From CAZQLE01 sp964593905 (GTDB lineage Bacteria > Chloroflexota > Anaerolineae > Anaerolineales > Anaerolineaceae): a DNA stretch of 62,725 bases. Below are positions 35,161 to 43,552 of this stretch, in pieces (position 1 is the stretch's first letter; every line of letters starts with the position of its first letter). The notes beneath the pieces are model-generated. The model saw only the letters and a program-made list of their open reading frames with translations. It searched no databases and had not been told where the DNA came from. The position numbers and the translations under genes were made by a program. The stretch spans positions 1-62,725 of the forward strand of contig CAZQLE010000004.1 in assembly GCA_964593905.1 (NCBI GenBank). Reading direction: 5' to 3'.

Positions 35161-35556
35161 TTATGAAATAAGTTCGGATTGGTTTGGGGTTGTGTTGACC
35201 AGGTCAGGGCGGAGCCTGACGGCCTCTTTTAAATAAACGTGTTGAATCGCAGATTGCGGTAAATCGGTATTCCAGTGCAGTAACACGCGGATGCAATGCG
35301 GTAAGCCAGCGGGTACGTCCATCTCCACCGAACACATCAAGGGCACCTGCGTCCAGCCCAAATTGCGCGCAGCCCGGGCCGGGTGCACTGAACAGATATC
35401 CGGTGTTGCGGTAAACCAGATGCTGGCCAGGTCAGCGCTGCGCAGGGTGGGGTTGGCCGCCTGAATGGCTTCCAACAATTCCTGTGTGGCAGATAAAACC
35501 TGTTCGGCCTGGTCGCTGGTTATGGTAATTGCGCCGCGCACTCCTCTTACAGCCAT
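35161..35556 (-). CDS. aroH: Chorismate mutase, AroH type
   Basis: A 131-residue trimeric-type chorismate mutase making prephenate. It starts MAVRGVRGAITI with the active-site Arg, and has CSVEMDV (Glu), IRVLLHWNT (Arg) and HVYLKEAVRLRPDL (Tyr) as in the Bacillus enzyme. GGGAGG precedes ATG 35556; the frame extends to 35607 through the leader terminator. It is the first structural gene of the aromatic operon, directly downstream of the attenuator. Confidence 0.95.
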   Translation of the reverse strand: MAVRGVRGAITITSDQAEQVLSATQELLEAIQAANPTLRSADLASIWFTATPDICSVHPARAARNLGWTQVPLMCSVEMDVPAGLPHCIRVLLHWNTDLPQSAIQHVYLKEAVRLRPDLVNTTPNQSELIS

Positions 35557-35582
35557 AAGCCTCCCTTGCAAAATAAAGTTAA

Positions 35583-35614
35583 TAAAAAAACACGGTGCCG
35601 CTGGCACCGTGTTT
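35583..35614 (-). terminator. Leader terminator (attenuator) of the aromatic operon
   Basis: On the minus strand a 12-bp perfect stem (AACACGGTGCC region, loop AGC) is followed by seven T. It lies between the operon promoter and aroH, 27 nt before the aroH start, so it can only act on leader RNA. Confidence 0.85.
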
Positions 35615-35645
35615 ATTGGGTTAGACTCGTTCTTTCCCGTTTAAA

Positions 35646-35717
35646 CTACTTCGCCGGCAGCCTGTTGGGGGAGCCGTTAAAGTAATAATAAAACCAGAAA
35701 GAAGTCATTGAATGCAT
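35646..35717 (-). CDS. Aromatic-rich leader peptide
   Basis: A 23-codon ORF (or 20 codons from the second ATG at 35708) in the leader of the aromatic operon. After MTS it reads FWFYYYFNG and ends RLPAK. Seven consecutive aromatic codons (Phe-Trp-Phe-Tyr-Tyr-Tyr-Phe) in such a short ORF upstream of a terminator are the mark of ribosome-mediated attenuation. AGGA lies 11 nt before the first ATG. It starts about 20 nt after the predicted transcription start and ends about 30 nt before the terminator stem. Confidence 0.8.
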   Translation of the reverse strand: MHSMTSFWFYYYFNGSPNRLPAK

Positions 35718-35745
35718 GATTACATTTATCCTGTTAATTGTATCG

Positions 35746-35773
35746 ATTGTACAACAAGATCGAATATTGTCAA
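35746..35773 (-). promoter_or_regulatory. Promoter of the aromatic operon
   Basis: On the minus strand a consensus TTGACA (35768-35773) is 16 nt from TACAAT (35746-35751). The start site near 35738 gives a leader RNA of about 150 nt to the terminator. Nothing else was seen between it and the pheA stop. Confidence 0.8.
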
Positions 35774-35812
35774 GAGTTTTGAAAAAAATTAGAAAAAGCC
35801 CTTTCAATCACC

Positions 35813-36637
35813 CTAAATGACATGCCGTGGATAACAGCCCAATACCCGCAACATGAGCGCATATTCTGCCAGATGAGCCAGCGCCCTGCCAATTTTTTCT
35901 TCTTCACACGACCCAAGAAAATCAATATAAAACAGATATTCCCAGGGTTTACCCGCCAACGGGCGCGACTCGATTTTGGTCAGATCGATATCTCGTAAGG
36001 CAAATGCGCTTAAGGCTCTAAATAGCGAACCGGGCTGGTTTTTCAGGGTAAACACAACCGAGGTCTTTGCCATTTTATCGGGCAAAACCGGGTTGGGCGA
36101 AATGATCAGAAAGCGGGTGTAGTTTGCCACGTCTTCCTCAATGCCCTCGGCAAGAATGGACATGGTGTATAACTCGGCAGCCCGGCGGGAGGCGATGGCG
36201 GCCAGGGTGGGGTCATTCTGGTCACGCACAATTTTGACGCTGCCTGCGGTGTCGTAGACCGGTTCGGTGGTTACATTTTGCAGCCCGCTCAGATACCCTT
36301 CGCATTGCGCCAGCGCCTGGGGGTGGCTGATGACCTTGCGGATCTGGTCTAATTTGACACCCGGTTTGGCGATCAGGCAGTGCTGCACCCGCAGAAAATA
36401 CTCACCCACAACCGCCAGCGAATGGCGCAGAAGCAAATCATAGTTCCGATGTATGCTTCCGGCCAGGGAATTTTCAATCGGAATAAATCCGAGGTCGCAA
36501 GCGCGGCTCTCGACCGACTGAAAAACCAGATCAAAAGACTCACAGGGCACGGTCTCAATGGGTTGGTCTCCGAAGTGCCCAAATACGGCGGCCTCAGAAT
36601 AAGCGCCAGGTTCACCTTGAAAAGCGACTCTTAACAT
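35813..36637 (-). CDS. pheA: Prephenate dehydratase
   Basis: A 274-residue enzyme converting prephenate to phenylpyruvate. The catalytic domain has FQGEPGAYSEAAV, PIENSLAGSIHRNYDLL, a SHPQALAQCEGYL block and VANYTRFLIIS with the Thr-Arg-Phe active-site motif. A C-terminal ACT domain (SVVFTLKNQPGSLFRALSAFALRDIDLTKIESRP) gives Phe feedback, the ESRP motif included. There is no chorismate mutase domain, consistent with the separate aroH. No Shine-Dalgarno sequence precedes ATG 36637; see the -10 element next to it. Confidence 0.96.
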   Translation of the reverse strand: MLRVAFQGEPGAYSEAAVFGHFGDQPIETVPCESFDLVFQSVESRACDLGFIPIENSLAGSIHRNYDLLLRHSLAVVGEYFLRVQHCLIAKPGVKLDQIRKVISHPQALAQCEGYLSGLQNVTTEPVYDTAGSVKIVRDQNDPTLAAIASRRAAELYTMSILAEGIEEDVANYTRFLIISPNPVLPDKMAKTSVVFTLKNQPGSLFRALSAFALRDIDLTKIESRPLAGKPWEYLFYIDFLGSCEEEKIGRALAHLAEYALMLRVLGCYPRHVI

Positions 36638-36643
36638 GGGTCG

Positions 36644-36649
36644 AGTATA
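36644..36649 (-). promoter_or_regulatory. Extended -10 element giving a leaderless pheA transcript
   Basis: TGATATACT, an extended -10, ends 6 nt before the pheA ATG on the minus strand, so transcription would begin at or next to the start codon. No -35 match is seen. Confidence 0.4.
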
Positions 36650-36657
36650 TCACGAGC

Positions 36658-37200
36658 TCAGGCGGCGAGGCGCTTTTTTCGAACCGAACTGGCCTGAATG
36701 ACAACCCCCAGGATGGTGATTAGAATTAACACGGCCAGCGAAATGTCACGGCCCAGCTCGATGAACTGGCCGGTGCCGCGCAGAACCAGCACACTGCCGC
36801 CATAGGCCGAGAGGAAGACCAGCGCCCAATCATATACTGCGGCTATGAGGATCGCGCCCAACACGCCGCCGGAAAGAAAGGCCAGCAGGGTGGTTGAGAG
36901 GCTGAGTGTTTCGTTCAGGCTGGTGCGCAGCCCGAAAACCAGCGCTGCGCCCAGCGATAAGAATCCGAGGATGCCCAGGGTGAATTTTTTGAACCAGAGG
37001 GCAGCAACGGCAAATATTACGCCCATGATCACGCTGATGACAATCTGGGTGGTTTCAGCGACGGTATTTTCGGGCATAACGATCTGCACGGCCAAATACC
37101 CCAGGCCAAACCCGATCAGGATAAAGACCAGATAGACCAGGCGCCGGCCAAAACAGGTTAACAAGATTCCCGCCGCGATAAACAATAATCCGGTAAGCAT
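36658..37200 (-). CDS. Six- to seven-helix membrane protein (DUF4203/TMEM198-like)
   Basis: A 180-residue membrane protein made almost wholly of hydrophobic helices with Gly-rich turns (FILIGFGLGYLAV, LGFLSLGAALVFGL, AFLSGGVLGAILIAAVYDWALVFLSAYGGSVLV). This resembles the DUF4203 family, whose function is unknown. AGGAGG lies 5 nt before ATG 37200. Ends KKRLAA, a positive inside tail. It lies 20 nt upstream of pheA, probably by chance. Confidence 0.75.
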   Translation of the reverse strand: MLTGLLFIAAGILLTCFGRRLVYLVFILIGFGLGYLAVQIVMPENTVAETTQIVISVIMGVIFAVAALWFKKFTLGILGFLSLGAALVFGLRTSLNETLSLSTTLLAFLSGGVLGAILIAAVYDWALVFLSAYGGSVLVLRGTGQFIELGRDISLAVLILITILGVVIQASSVRKKRLAA

Positions 37201-37341
37201 GTCGCCTCCTGAACCTCTTGCGCTATCTTTCGCAGATGAGATTCAAAGAACAAGATGCAATCTTGATGCCAGTTCGCGGGGCATAGCTGGGCGGCTGACC
37301 GGCGCTCTCTGGCAGTCCCGGATGGACTGCTGGCCAAGAAC

Positions 37342-37379
37342 AAAAAAACTGGAGGCAGGTCTTTTGGACCCACCTCCAG
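37342..37379 (-). terminator. Intrinsic terminator of the surface-protein operon
   Basis: On the minus strand CTGGAGG pairs with CCTCCAG, continued by GGTC/GACC after a 2-by-2 internal loop, and is followed by TTTTTTT. It lies 22 nt after the adhesin stop. 37201-37341 holds nothing else I can support. Confidence 0.85.
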
Positions 37380-37401
37380 AAGGTGTGTGAAGCGCCCGGA
37401 T

Positions 37402-40400
37402 TTATTCGGGGGTTATCTTTAGCAGCACCGCACGCACTACCGTGCGCCAGCGGTATTGCTCTTCACTTTCGTCATATCCGCGGCAGGTGATCAGTGTGAG
37501 CCAGCTCTTTTCTTCGTGTTTGAGCACATTGGTTTTGCCGGGGTCCACCGAGCTGTCGACCGAGCGGATTTCATATTCGTAAGCGCTGCCCCAGGCGTGC
37601 AGAATGACTTTTTGTCCCCAGCGCAGCGTGCCGAGGTTGGCGAATGGCCCAGGTTTGCCATTGGCATCATAGACATGCGCCGTCAGCGCGGTGTTGCCCG
37701 ACCAGGTGGGGTAGGCGGTGCCGTTTAGATAGCCGATTTGTTTGCCCAGCCAGGTCAGATCCCAGTCGCCATCCACAACGGGCACCCCGGTGATGGCTGC
37801 TTTAAGGTTCAGATCGGGAATTTCGAGCCACAGCGAACCCAGGTCTTGATAGGCTTTTTCAGCCGGCTGAACCGGGACGGTGGACGCCCGGTTGGGGGCG
37901 AACCCGGTGGCCGGCAATTTGGCCGGCAGGCTATCGGCGCCTGTTTCAGACGTGACCGGAGCGGCCCCAACGCGGGTGATGGTGGCATCGTTGGGGGTGG
38001 TTGTATCGGGGTCGTTACTATTGACCGGGGTAAAGTTGCTGCCACTGACCACCGCCTGGTTGCTTATCTGACGGACCGTGGCAGGGAGCGGGTCGTTGAT
38101 AACCGCATCGTAGGTAATGGTGATTGCTGCGCCGGCAGCCAAAGTGCCCAGATTCAGCGAAATCAGCTCACCCTGAGCCAGCGGCCGCGGCAGAAGGTCT
38201 GAACGCAGGCTGGCCAACCCGCCGCCCCTGGATGCACCGGCCACCTGTATGCCTTCGGGCAACACGGCTGCGATGGAAGGTGTCGCGCAGGTTCCGCTAA
38301 GATATTCATCTTCTTCGACATAAATCATACCCGTCATGGCGGGGTTGCGGACTGCCATATAGGCTTGCACCCCGGCGGCATTTGCCGGCGAAGGTACGAG
38401 ACCTGGCATGGACAGCACGGTGGCATCGGCGGTGAGGATGCGGTCGATATAAAGCTGCGCGGTGCTAACGGGCGCCGGGGCGACATTATTCAGCAGATCC
38501 AGACATAGCTCGTTGCTGTCAGATGCAGTGCCGCTGCCGGTACGGGCATAGATGGACGAAAATGCGTTTGCTCCGGCGGTTAAGGTGTTATTCTGGGCCA
38601 GGAAGTTGGCATGACCCGTGCCCCCGCGTGATTCAAGGTTTAGCCCGGTATCGCCAAAGCCGTTAATCTGGTTTCCGTTAACAGCCAGTGTCAGGGTGCC
38701 ATTGCCCTCATTGACTGCGTTCACGCCAATGGCATAGATGTCGGTGATAACCGAGACGATGTTATTGGTGAAGAAACCTTCCTGCAAGGAAGCGTTGGCG
38801 CCAAAATTGAGGAAGTTAACCTGTCCATAATGGCCCACCATTGTATTGTCATGGACCAGAAAATGGTTCTGGGCAGTTTGGTCGGTGCGGGAATTGAAGG
38901 CAGTGTTATTGCCCATCAGGTTGAGGTAAGCCATCTCAAGTCGGTTGATCCGCGCGCTGCCTCCCAGGCGAATATTAACGCCGGTCATGTAATTGGAAAT
39001 CAACATCGGATCGGGTGTTGCGTTTCCCATAATATCAACCCGGTTGAATACGGTGCTGCTGCCGGCAGGGGCGGAAATTAAAATCCCATTTCCTTTCGGA
39101 GCGGCTACATTTACAAAGGCGTTATCCACCAGGGTAAGCTGATCTACTGTTCCCGCGGTGTTAACGATCTGGAAGCCATTCTCAAATGGGTTGCTGATGG
39201 TGTCGCGTTGGAAGACCAGGTTTCCGCTGGCGTTGTTGAGATTAATGCCATGTTCACCGATGGCATCTCCCGCGTCCAAAACCTGGCTGTCGACCAGGCT
39301 CAACCCGCGAACTGTGCTGCCGTAGATGCCGTGACTATCGCTGCCGGCGAGGGTCATCCAGGCCAGTGAAATGCTGCCGGTGTTTGTCAGTGAAACCGCG
39401 GCCCCGGTGGTATTTTGAATCGCCCCACCCGAACCCGGCGTGCCGGTTCCGGTTACTGTTAACCCGGCCGCCGTGCCCGTGTTTTGGAGGGAAATTCCAT
39501 TGTTGGCCCCACTGGCAGTGATGGTTTTGAAGGTCAGGCCGTCGGGGGCGATGGTGGTGTTTGACAGGCTTAAGGCGGTGCCGGTGCCGCTGATGATGGT
39601 GTTATCTGCGCCGGTCACCGCGAGGGTGCCGCCCTGGGCAGTCAGACCGTTGCCCGTGGTGGTGTTGATGATCAGGCGCCCTCCGCTGAAAGTCACCGGG
39701 GTGCTGCCCATGTTGCTCATATCCACGGCGCGCCGCGTACCGGTCGAGAGGTTGATATTTGCGCCGCTGAAGATAATGCCCGCAGTGTTGTTGCCATCCA
39801 GCCGGATACCGCTGGCAGCGCCGATGGCCGTGAGGTCGCCAGAAAAAGTGATCGTGCCACCGCTTTGCGAGGTGATCGAGATGAGGTTCCCGCTGCTTGA
39901 TTTTGTAACAAGGCCGGGGTAGGTGATGGTGCAACTGCCGCCGGTCACCAGGAACGCCGGGCCGCTGGGGCTGATGATGGTTGCGCCGGCGGGGAATGTG
40001 AAGCTGCCACTCGAAGCGGTGATATCCACCCCGGCATCGCCGCCGGCCAGGGTGAACGGGCCTTCAAATTGATAGGTCCCATTNNNNNNNNNNGTTCCAA
40101 AGCGCAGGGTTCCTGTATGGCCGCCGGTAACTTCCAGCAGGGCCGCATTGTTGGCCTGGTTGAGGCTGCCATCAAATGAAAAATTGATCGCGCCGCCAGT
40201 GATCTTCACGGTTGAGCCCGATGCGCCCGTTAATGTACCCAGCGGGCTGGTCAGTGTGCCGTTGACCAGGTTGAGGTTGATGGCATTCACGCCGCCAGCG
40301 GTGTTTAAGGCGCTTAATGTGGCGGTTAAAGTACCGTTGGCAAGGTCCAAGGCGCTGCCAGCGGTGTTGATTTGGCTGTTTTCGATGGTGAGGCTACCAA

Positions 40401-43242
40401 TGGCGGCGCCGCGTACGGCCACGCTGCCAGAATTGCCCAGAATGTTAAGCCCGCGCAGGGTGGCATTTGCGCCAACCTGCACCGCGGCTGAACCGGAAGT
40501 GTTCTGACCGAGGAGGGTTGCCTGACCCGCTGGCTGCAACACAGTCGGGTTGGCGCCGCCATTTACTGCCACCGGCAGATCCAACACACCTGCGCCGCCG
40601 ATCAGGCGCTGATTATCCAGCAGGGTGATGCCAGTGGAATAGCCGTTCGCGGTGCCGTCGCCGCGGTAAACATAGATGGTGTCGCCGGTCTGGGGCAGTG
40701 CGGCCAACTCGGCGGTGGTCTGGAAGGGATCGGTTGAGCGGCCGGTGCCTGTGACAGCGGCGTCATTTTTGACATACCAGACAGAACTGACCAGATTGAT
40801 CGTCACTGTGCCCGGAAGGCTCTCGCCTCCCAGGGCGTCAATGGCTTTATAGGTGAAGGAAGCGGTTCCGGTGGCGCCTGCGGGTGGAACAAAGGTGAAA
40901 CTGCCATCTTCTTCGACGGTGACCACCGCGCCGGCATCGGCCGCGATAAACTCGGCGGTCAGCGGGATGTCGCCTTCGGCGTCGGTGTCATTGGTCAACA
41001 GGTTGCCGGCATAGAAAATGTGCGGGCCGGTTGCCGTATCGGTCGCGGCGACCTGCAGCAGGGTGTTGCCGATGGTGTCAAAAGTATCGGCAAGCGCGGT
41101 CGGAGGATCGTTGATATCATTCAAGGTGATGGTGATGGTGGCGCTGTCACTGGCGGCCGGGCTGCCGTCATCGGTGACGGTAACGGTGAGCGCAAAAGAC
41201 GGGTTCGTCAAAAATGCCAGCGGGGTGCTGTTGGCAACGGTGATGGCCCCGCTTGAAGCGTCAATTGCAAATGCGCCGTCTGTGTTGCCGGCGGTAATGC
41301 TGAAAGTATGGGTGTCGGCGGTGTCTGAATCGGTAAATAAAACCGTCCCTACTGCCGTGCCAACCGGGCTGCGTTCATCAATGGCAAAGGCGTCGGTCTG
41401 CACCAGCGGGGCATCGTTCTCGTTGGTGATGTTGATGGTGATGGCAGCGTCATCTGAAAGTGCAGGCACACCGTCATCAACCACATGAACGGTCAGGTTA
41501 TAGGTCGGGGTGGTTTCAAAATCTAGCACATTGGCCGACGCAACCGTAATGACGCCGCCGGCAGGGCTAATAATAAAAACATCTGTGGTGTTGCCGGCGG
41601 TGATGCTGAAGGTGTGGAAATCGCTGGCGTCCGCATCGGTCACAGAAACCGTCCCAACCTCGTAGCCGGCGGGGCTTAACTCGCCGAGGGAGAAGGAATC
41701 ATCTGCGATGTCTGGCGCATCATTGACATTGTTCAGGTTGACGGTGATGGTCGCCGAGCCTGAAAGCGGGGGAACGGCATCATCGGTTGCTTCAACCGTC
41801 AGACCGAAGGTGGGGTTCACTGCCACATCCAGCGCGGTGGAATTGGCAACCGTCAGTTCACCGGTGGCGGCATTGATGGCAAAGGCCCCGGATGTGTTCC
41901 CCGCAGTGATTGCGTAGGTCAGGCTTTGGCCAGAATCGGGGTCGGAGGCCGTTACAAAACCCAGCGAGGTGTCATTGGCAGTATATTCCAGGATGGAAAA
42001 CACAGCCGTGGAAACCTGCGGGGTCTCATTGACATCTGTCAGGGTAATCGGAATATCGGTTTCATCAAACAGGCTGCCTGTGCCATCATCCGTTACGCGC
42101 ACAGTGAGCAGAAAAGAACTGGTGGTTTCATAGTTCAGCAATGAGGTCGTGTTAACCAGAATGGTTCCGGTCGCATCGATTGTAAAGGCCCCGCCGGGGT
42201 CTCCGGCGGTGATGGAAAAGGTGTGGCTTTGCCCGCTGTCGGCATCACTGAATGACAGCGCGCCAACCGTAGTGCCATTGGGGCTGTTTTCAGGCAGCGT
42301 GAAGCTGGCATCCGCGAGGATCGGGGCATCGTTGATGTTGACGATGGTGATTTTAAATGAGACCGGAGCGCTGATATCCAACCCGCCATCGGCCACGCCG
42401 CCGTCATCTTGCAGGCTGACGGTGATATTGGCCTCTCCGGTGCTGTCGGCGACCGGGGTGAAGGTCAGGTCGCCGCTGCTGCTCAGGGCAGGGCCGGCGC
42501 TAAACAGCGCCGGGTTATCATTGGCGGTGATGTTGAAGGTAACAGTCTGGGCGCCTTCATCGGCCGGGCCACGTAGAATGCTGCTGGCCCAACCCGAGAC
42601 AGTTTGCGCGGGCGCATCTTCGTCCACGTTCACATCTCCTGCGGCGGTGAAGGTGGGCGCATCGTTGACCGGCGCCAGAGTGATGCGGATGGTGGAGGTG
42701 GCGCATACGGGCGGGGTGAACGTATCGCAGCTTTGCACCTGGAAGAAATCGGTGCCGTTGAAATCTGGATTGGGCGTGTAGGTCAGGTTTGGTGCGGCGC
42801 CGGTTACCGTCCCCTGGGTCGGGTTGGTGGTGATGGTAACCGTTAACGGGTTACCATCGGCGTCTGCATCGGGCACGGTGACCGGCACCGGCACATCTTC
42901 CAACCCGGTTAAATTCTGGTCGGGTGTGACCGGAGAGGTGTTAACCGATCCGGGGACCAGCGTAACGTACGATTCCAACTGCGATTGGAACTGAACATCC
43001 TCGGCGTCTGCGGTGCCCAGATTGTCGATGACCACCGTGTAGCGCAGCGTATCGCCCGCATCGGCCCGGCCATTATGGTTGACATCATTAAGCAGCGAGT
43101 CGCGATTGTTAACCTGCAGAATGACGCTTGCCGGTGCCGGAGCAGCAAGCACCGGTTGGACCGCAGTAGCCTGCATGGAGAGGACGACAGCCAGCGACAA
43201 CAGGCGGTGGATGATGTGGCGTGACGGATGGCGACGATACAT
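37402..43242 (-). CDS. Giant secreted adhesin with internal LPATG and C-terminal sortase domain
   Basis: About 1,946 residues. A signal peptide (residues ~1-35, ends VLAAPAPA) leads to a DUF11-like domain (~40-120), Ig/cadherin-like modules (~120-300), four cadherin repeats (~305-715; ...DADSGQSHTFSITAGD...), a VCBS-like module (~720-815), a long parallel beta-helix (~817-1600), another DUF11-like domain (~1650-1760), LPATG at 1776-1780, and a sortase domain (~1803-1946) with His1856 (ALTAHVYD), Cys1920 (TLITCRGYD) and Arg1933 (YRWRTVVRA). No hydrophobic segment or basic tail follows LPATG. ATG 43242 follows GAGGAG. Ten N at 40084-40093 lie in the beta-helix, so length is approximate. Last gene of the surface operon. 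Confidence 0.9.
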   Translation of the reverse strand: MYRRHPSRHIIHRLLSLAVVLSMQATAVQPVLAAPAPASVILQVNNRDSLLNDVNHNGRADAGDTLRYTVVIDNLGTADAEDVQFQSQLESYVTLVPGSVNTSPVTPDQNLTGLEDVPVPVTVPDADADGNPLTVTITTNPTQGTVTGAAPNLTYTPNPDFNGTDFFQVQSCDTFTPPVCATSTIRITLAPVNDAPTFTAAGDVNVDEDAPAQTVSGWASSILRGPADEGAQTVTFNITANDNPALFSAGPALSSSGDLTFTPVADSTGEANITVSLQDDGGVADGGLDISAPVSFKITIVNINDAPILADASFTLPENSPNGTTVGALSFSDADSGQSHTFSITAGDPGGAFTIDATGTILVNTTSLLNYETTSSFLLTVRVTDDGTGSLFDETDIPITLTDVNETPQVSTAVFSILEYTANDTSLGFVTASDPDSGQSLTYAITAGNTSGAFAINAATGELTVANSTALDVAVNPTFGLTVEATDDAVPPLSGSATITVNLNNVNDAPDIADDSFSLGELSPAGYEVGTVSVTDADASDFHTFSITAGNTTDVFIISPAGGVITVASANVLDFETTPTYNLTVHVVDDGVPALSDDAAITINITNENDAPLVQTDAFAIDERSPVGTAVGTVLFTDSDTADTHTFSITAGNTDGAFAIDASSGAITVANSTPLAFLTNPSFALTVTVTDDGSPAASDSATITITLNDINDPPTALADTFDTIGNTLLQVAATDTATGPHIFYAGNLLTNDTDAEGDIPLTAEFIAADAGAVVTVEEDGSFTFVPPAGATGTASFTYKAIDALGGESLPGTVTINLVSSVWYVKNDAAVTGTGRSTDPFQTTAELAALPQTGDTIYVYRGDGTANGYSTGITLLDNQRLIGGAGVLDLPVAVNGGANPTVLQPAGQATLLGQNTSGSAAVQVGANATLRGLNILGNSGSVAVRGAAIGSLTIENSQINTAGSALDLANGTLTATLSALNTAGGVNAINLNLVNGTLTSPLGTLTGASGSTVKITGGAINFSFDGSLNQANNAALLEVTGGHTGTLRFGXXXXNGTYQFEGPFTLAGGDAGVDITASSGSFTFPAGATIISPSGPAFLVTGGSCTITYPGLVTKSSSGNLISITSQSGGTITFSGDLTAIGAASGIRLDGNNTAGIIFSGANINLSTGTRRAVDMSNMGSTPVTFSGGRLIINTTTGNGLTAQGGTLAVTGADNTIISGTGTALSLSNTTIAPDGLTFKTITASGANNGISLQNTGTAAGLTVTGTGTPGSGGAIQNTTGAAVSLTNTGSISLAWMTLAGSDSHGIYGSTVRGLSLVDSQVLDAGDAIGEHGINLNNASGNLVFQRDTISNPFENGFQIVNTAGTVDQLTLVDNAFVNVAAPKGNGILISAPAGSSTVFNRVDIMGNATPDPMLISNYMTGVNIRLGGSARINRLEMAYLNLMGNNTAFNSRTDQTAQNHFLVHDNTMVGHYGQVNFLNFGANASLQEGFFTNNIVSVITDIYAIGVNAVNEGNGTLTLAVNGNQINGFGDTGLNLESRGGTGHANFLAQNNTLTAGANAFSSIYARTGSGTASDSNELCLDLLNNVAPAPVSTAQLYIDRILTADATVLSMPGLVPSPANAAGVQAYMAVRNPAMTGMIYVEEDEYLSGTCATPSIAAVLPEGIQVAGASRGGGLASLRSDLLPRPLAQGELISLNLGTLAAGAAITITYDAVINDPLPATVRQISNQAVVSGSNFTPVNSNDPDTTTPNDATITRVGAAPVTSETGADSLPAKLPATGFAPNRASTVPVQPAEKAYQDLGSLWLEIPDLNLKAAITGVPVVDGDWDLTWLGKQIGYLNGTAYPTWSGNTALTAHVYDANGKPGPFANLGTLRWGQKVILHAWGSAYEYEIRSVDSSVDPGKTNVLKHEEKSWLTLITCRGYDESEEQYRWRTVVRAVLLKITPE
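40084..40093. other. Assembly gap (10 N)
   Basis: A run of ten N inside the beta-helix region of the adhesin gene. The reading frame is open on both sides, but the true distance is unknown, and repeats may have collapsed. Confidence 0.99.
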
Positions 43243-43252
43243 GAACAACTCC

Positions 43253-43552
43253 TCAAGCAAAAATAACTTGATAACACATCCCGTTTTCCTGTGGGCCCAG
43301 GGGCACCATGAAAACATCGATCTCGCCCAGAACAGCGTGTTTCAGGCGATAAGTTTTTTGCGGCAAGTGTACGTCTGTACGTGGATGGTGAAAAAACAGA
43401 TGAAAAACGCGCGGAAATTGGCTGCCGTGCTGGCGGCCGTGATCGATCACCGAGGTTAAAACGAGGTTGTATTCTTCTCCTGAAGCCAGTGTGATGGAAA
43501 ACACCTCGTGGCAGTGAGCTTGAAACATTTCCATGCCAACCGGTTCAGTCAT
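43253..43552 (-). CDS. Small DUF6916-like protein
   Basis: A 99-residue protein with no signal peptide: FQAHCHEVFSITLASGEEYNLVLTSV, then FHLFFHHPRTDVHLPQKTYRLKHAVLGEIDVFMVPLGP. The pattern resembles DUF6916, a small domain met beside tail-collar genes; its function is unknown. ATG 43552 overlaps the GNAT stop by 8 nt, and its stop lies 10 nt before the adhesin start, so it is part of the operon. The family assignment is from memory and moderately sure. Confidence 0.72.
   Translation of the reverse strand: MTEPVGMEMFQAHCHEVFSITLASGEEYNLVLTSVIDHGRQHGSQFPRVFHLFFHHPRTDVHLPQKTYRLKHAVLGEIDVFMVPLGPQENGMCYQVIFA

Noticed and set aside
39440..39922. A 160-codon plus-strand ORF opposite the adhesin, and similar ones at 42149-42781
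   Set aside because: Low-complexity Val/Ala/Pro-rich shadows of the Thr/Gly-rich adhesin repeats.
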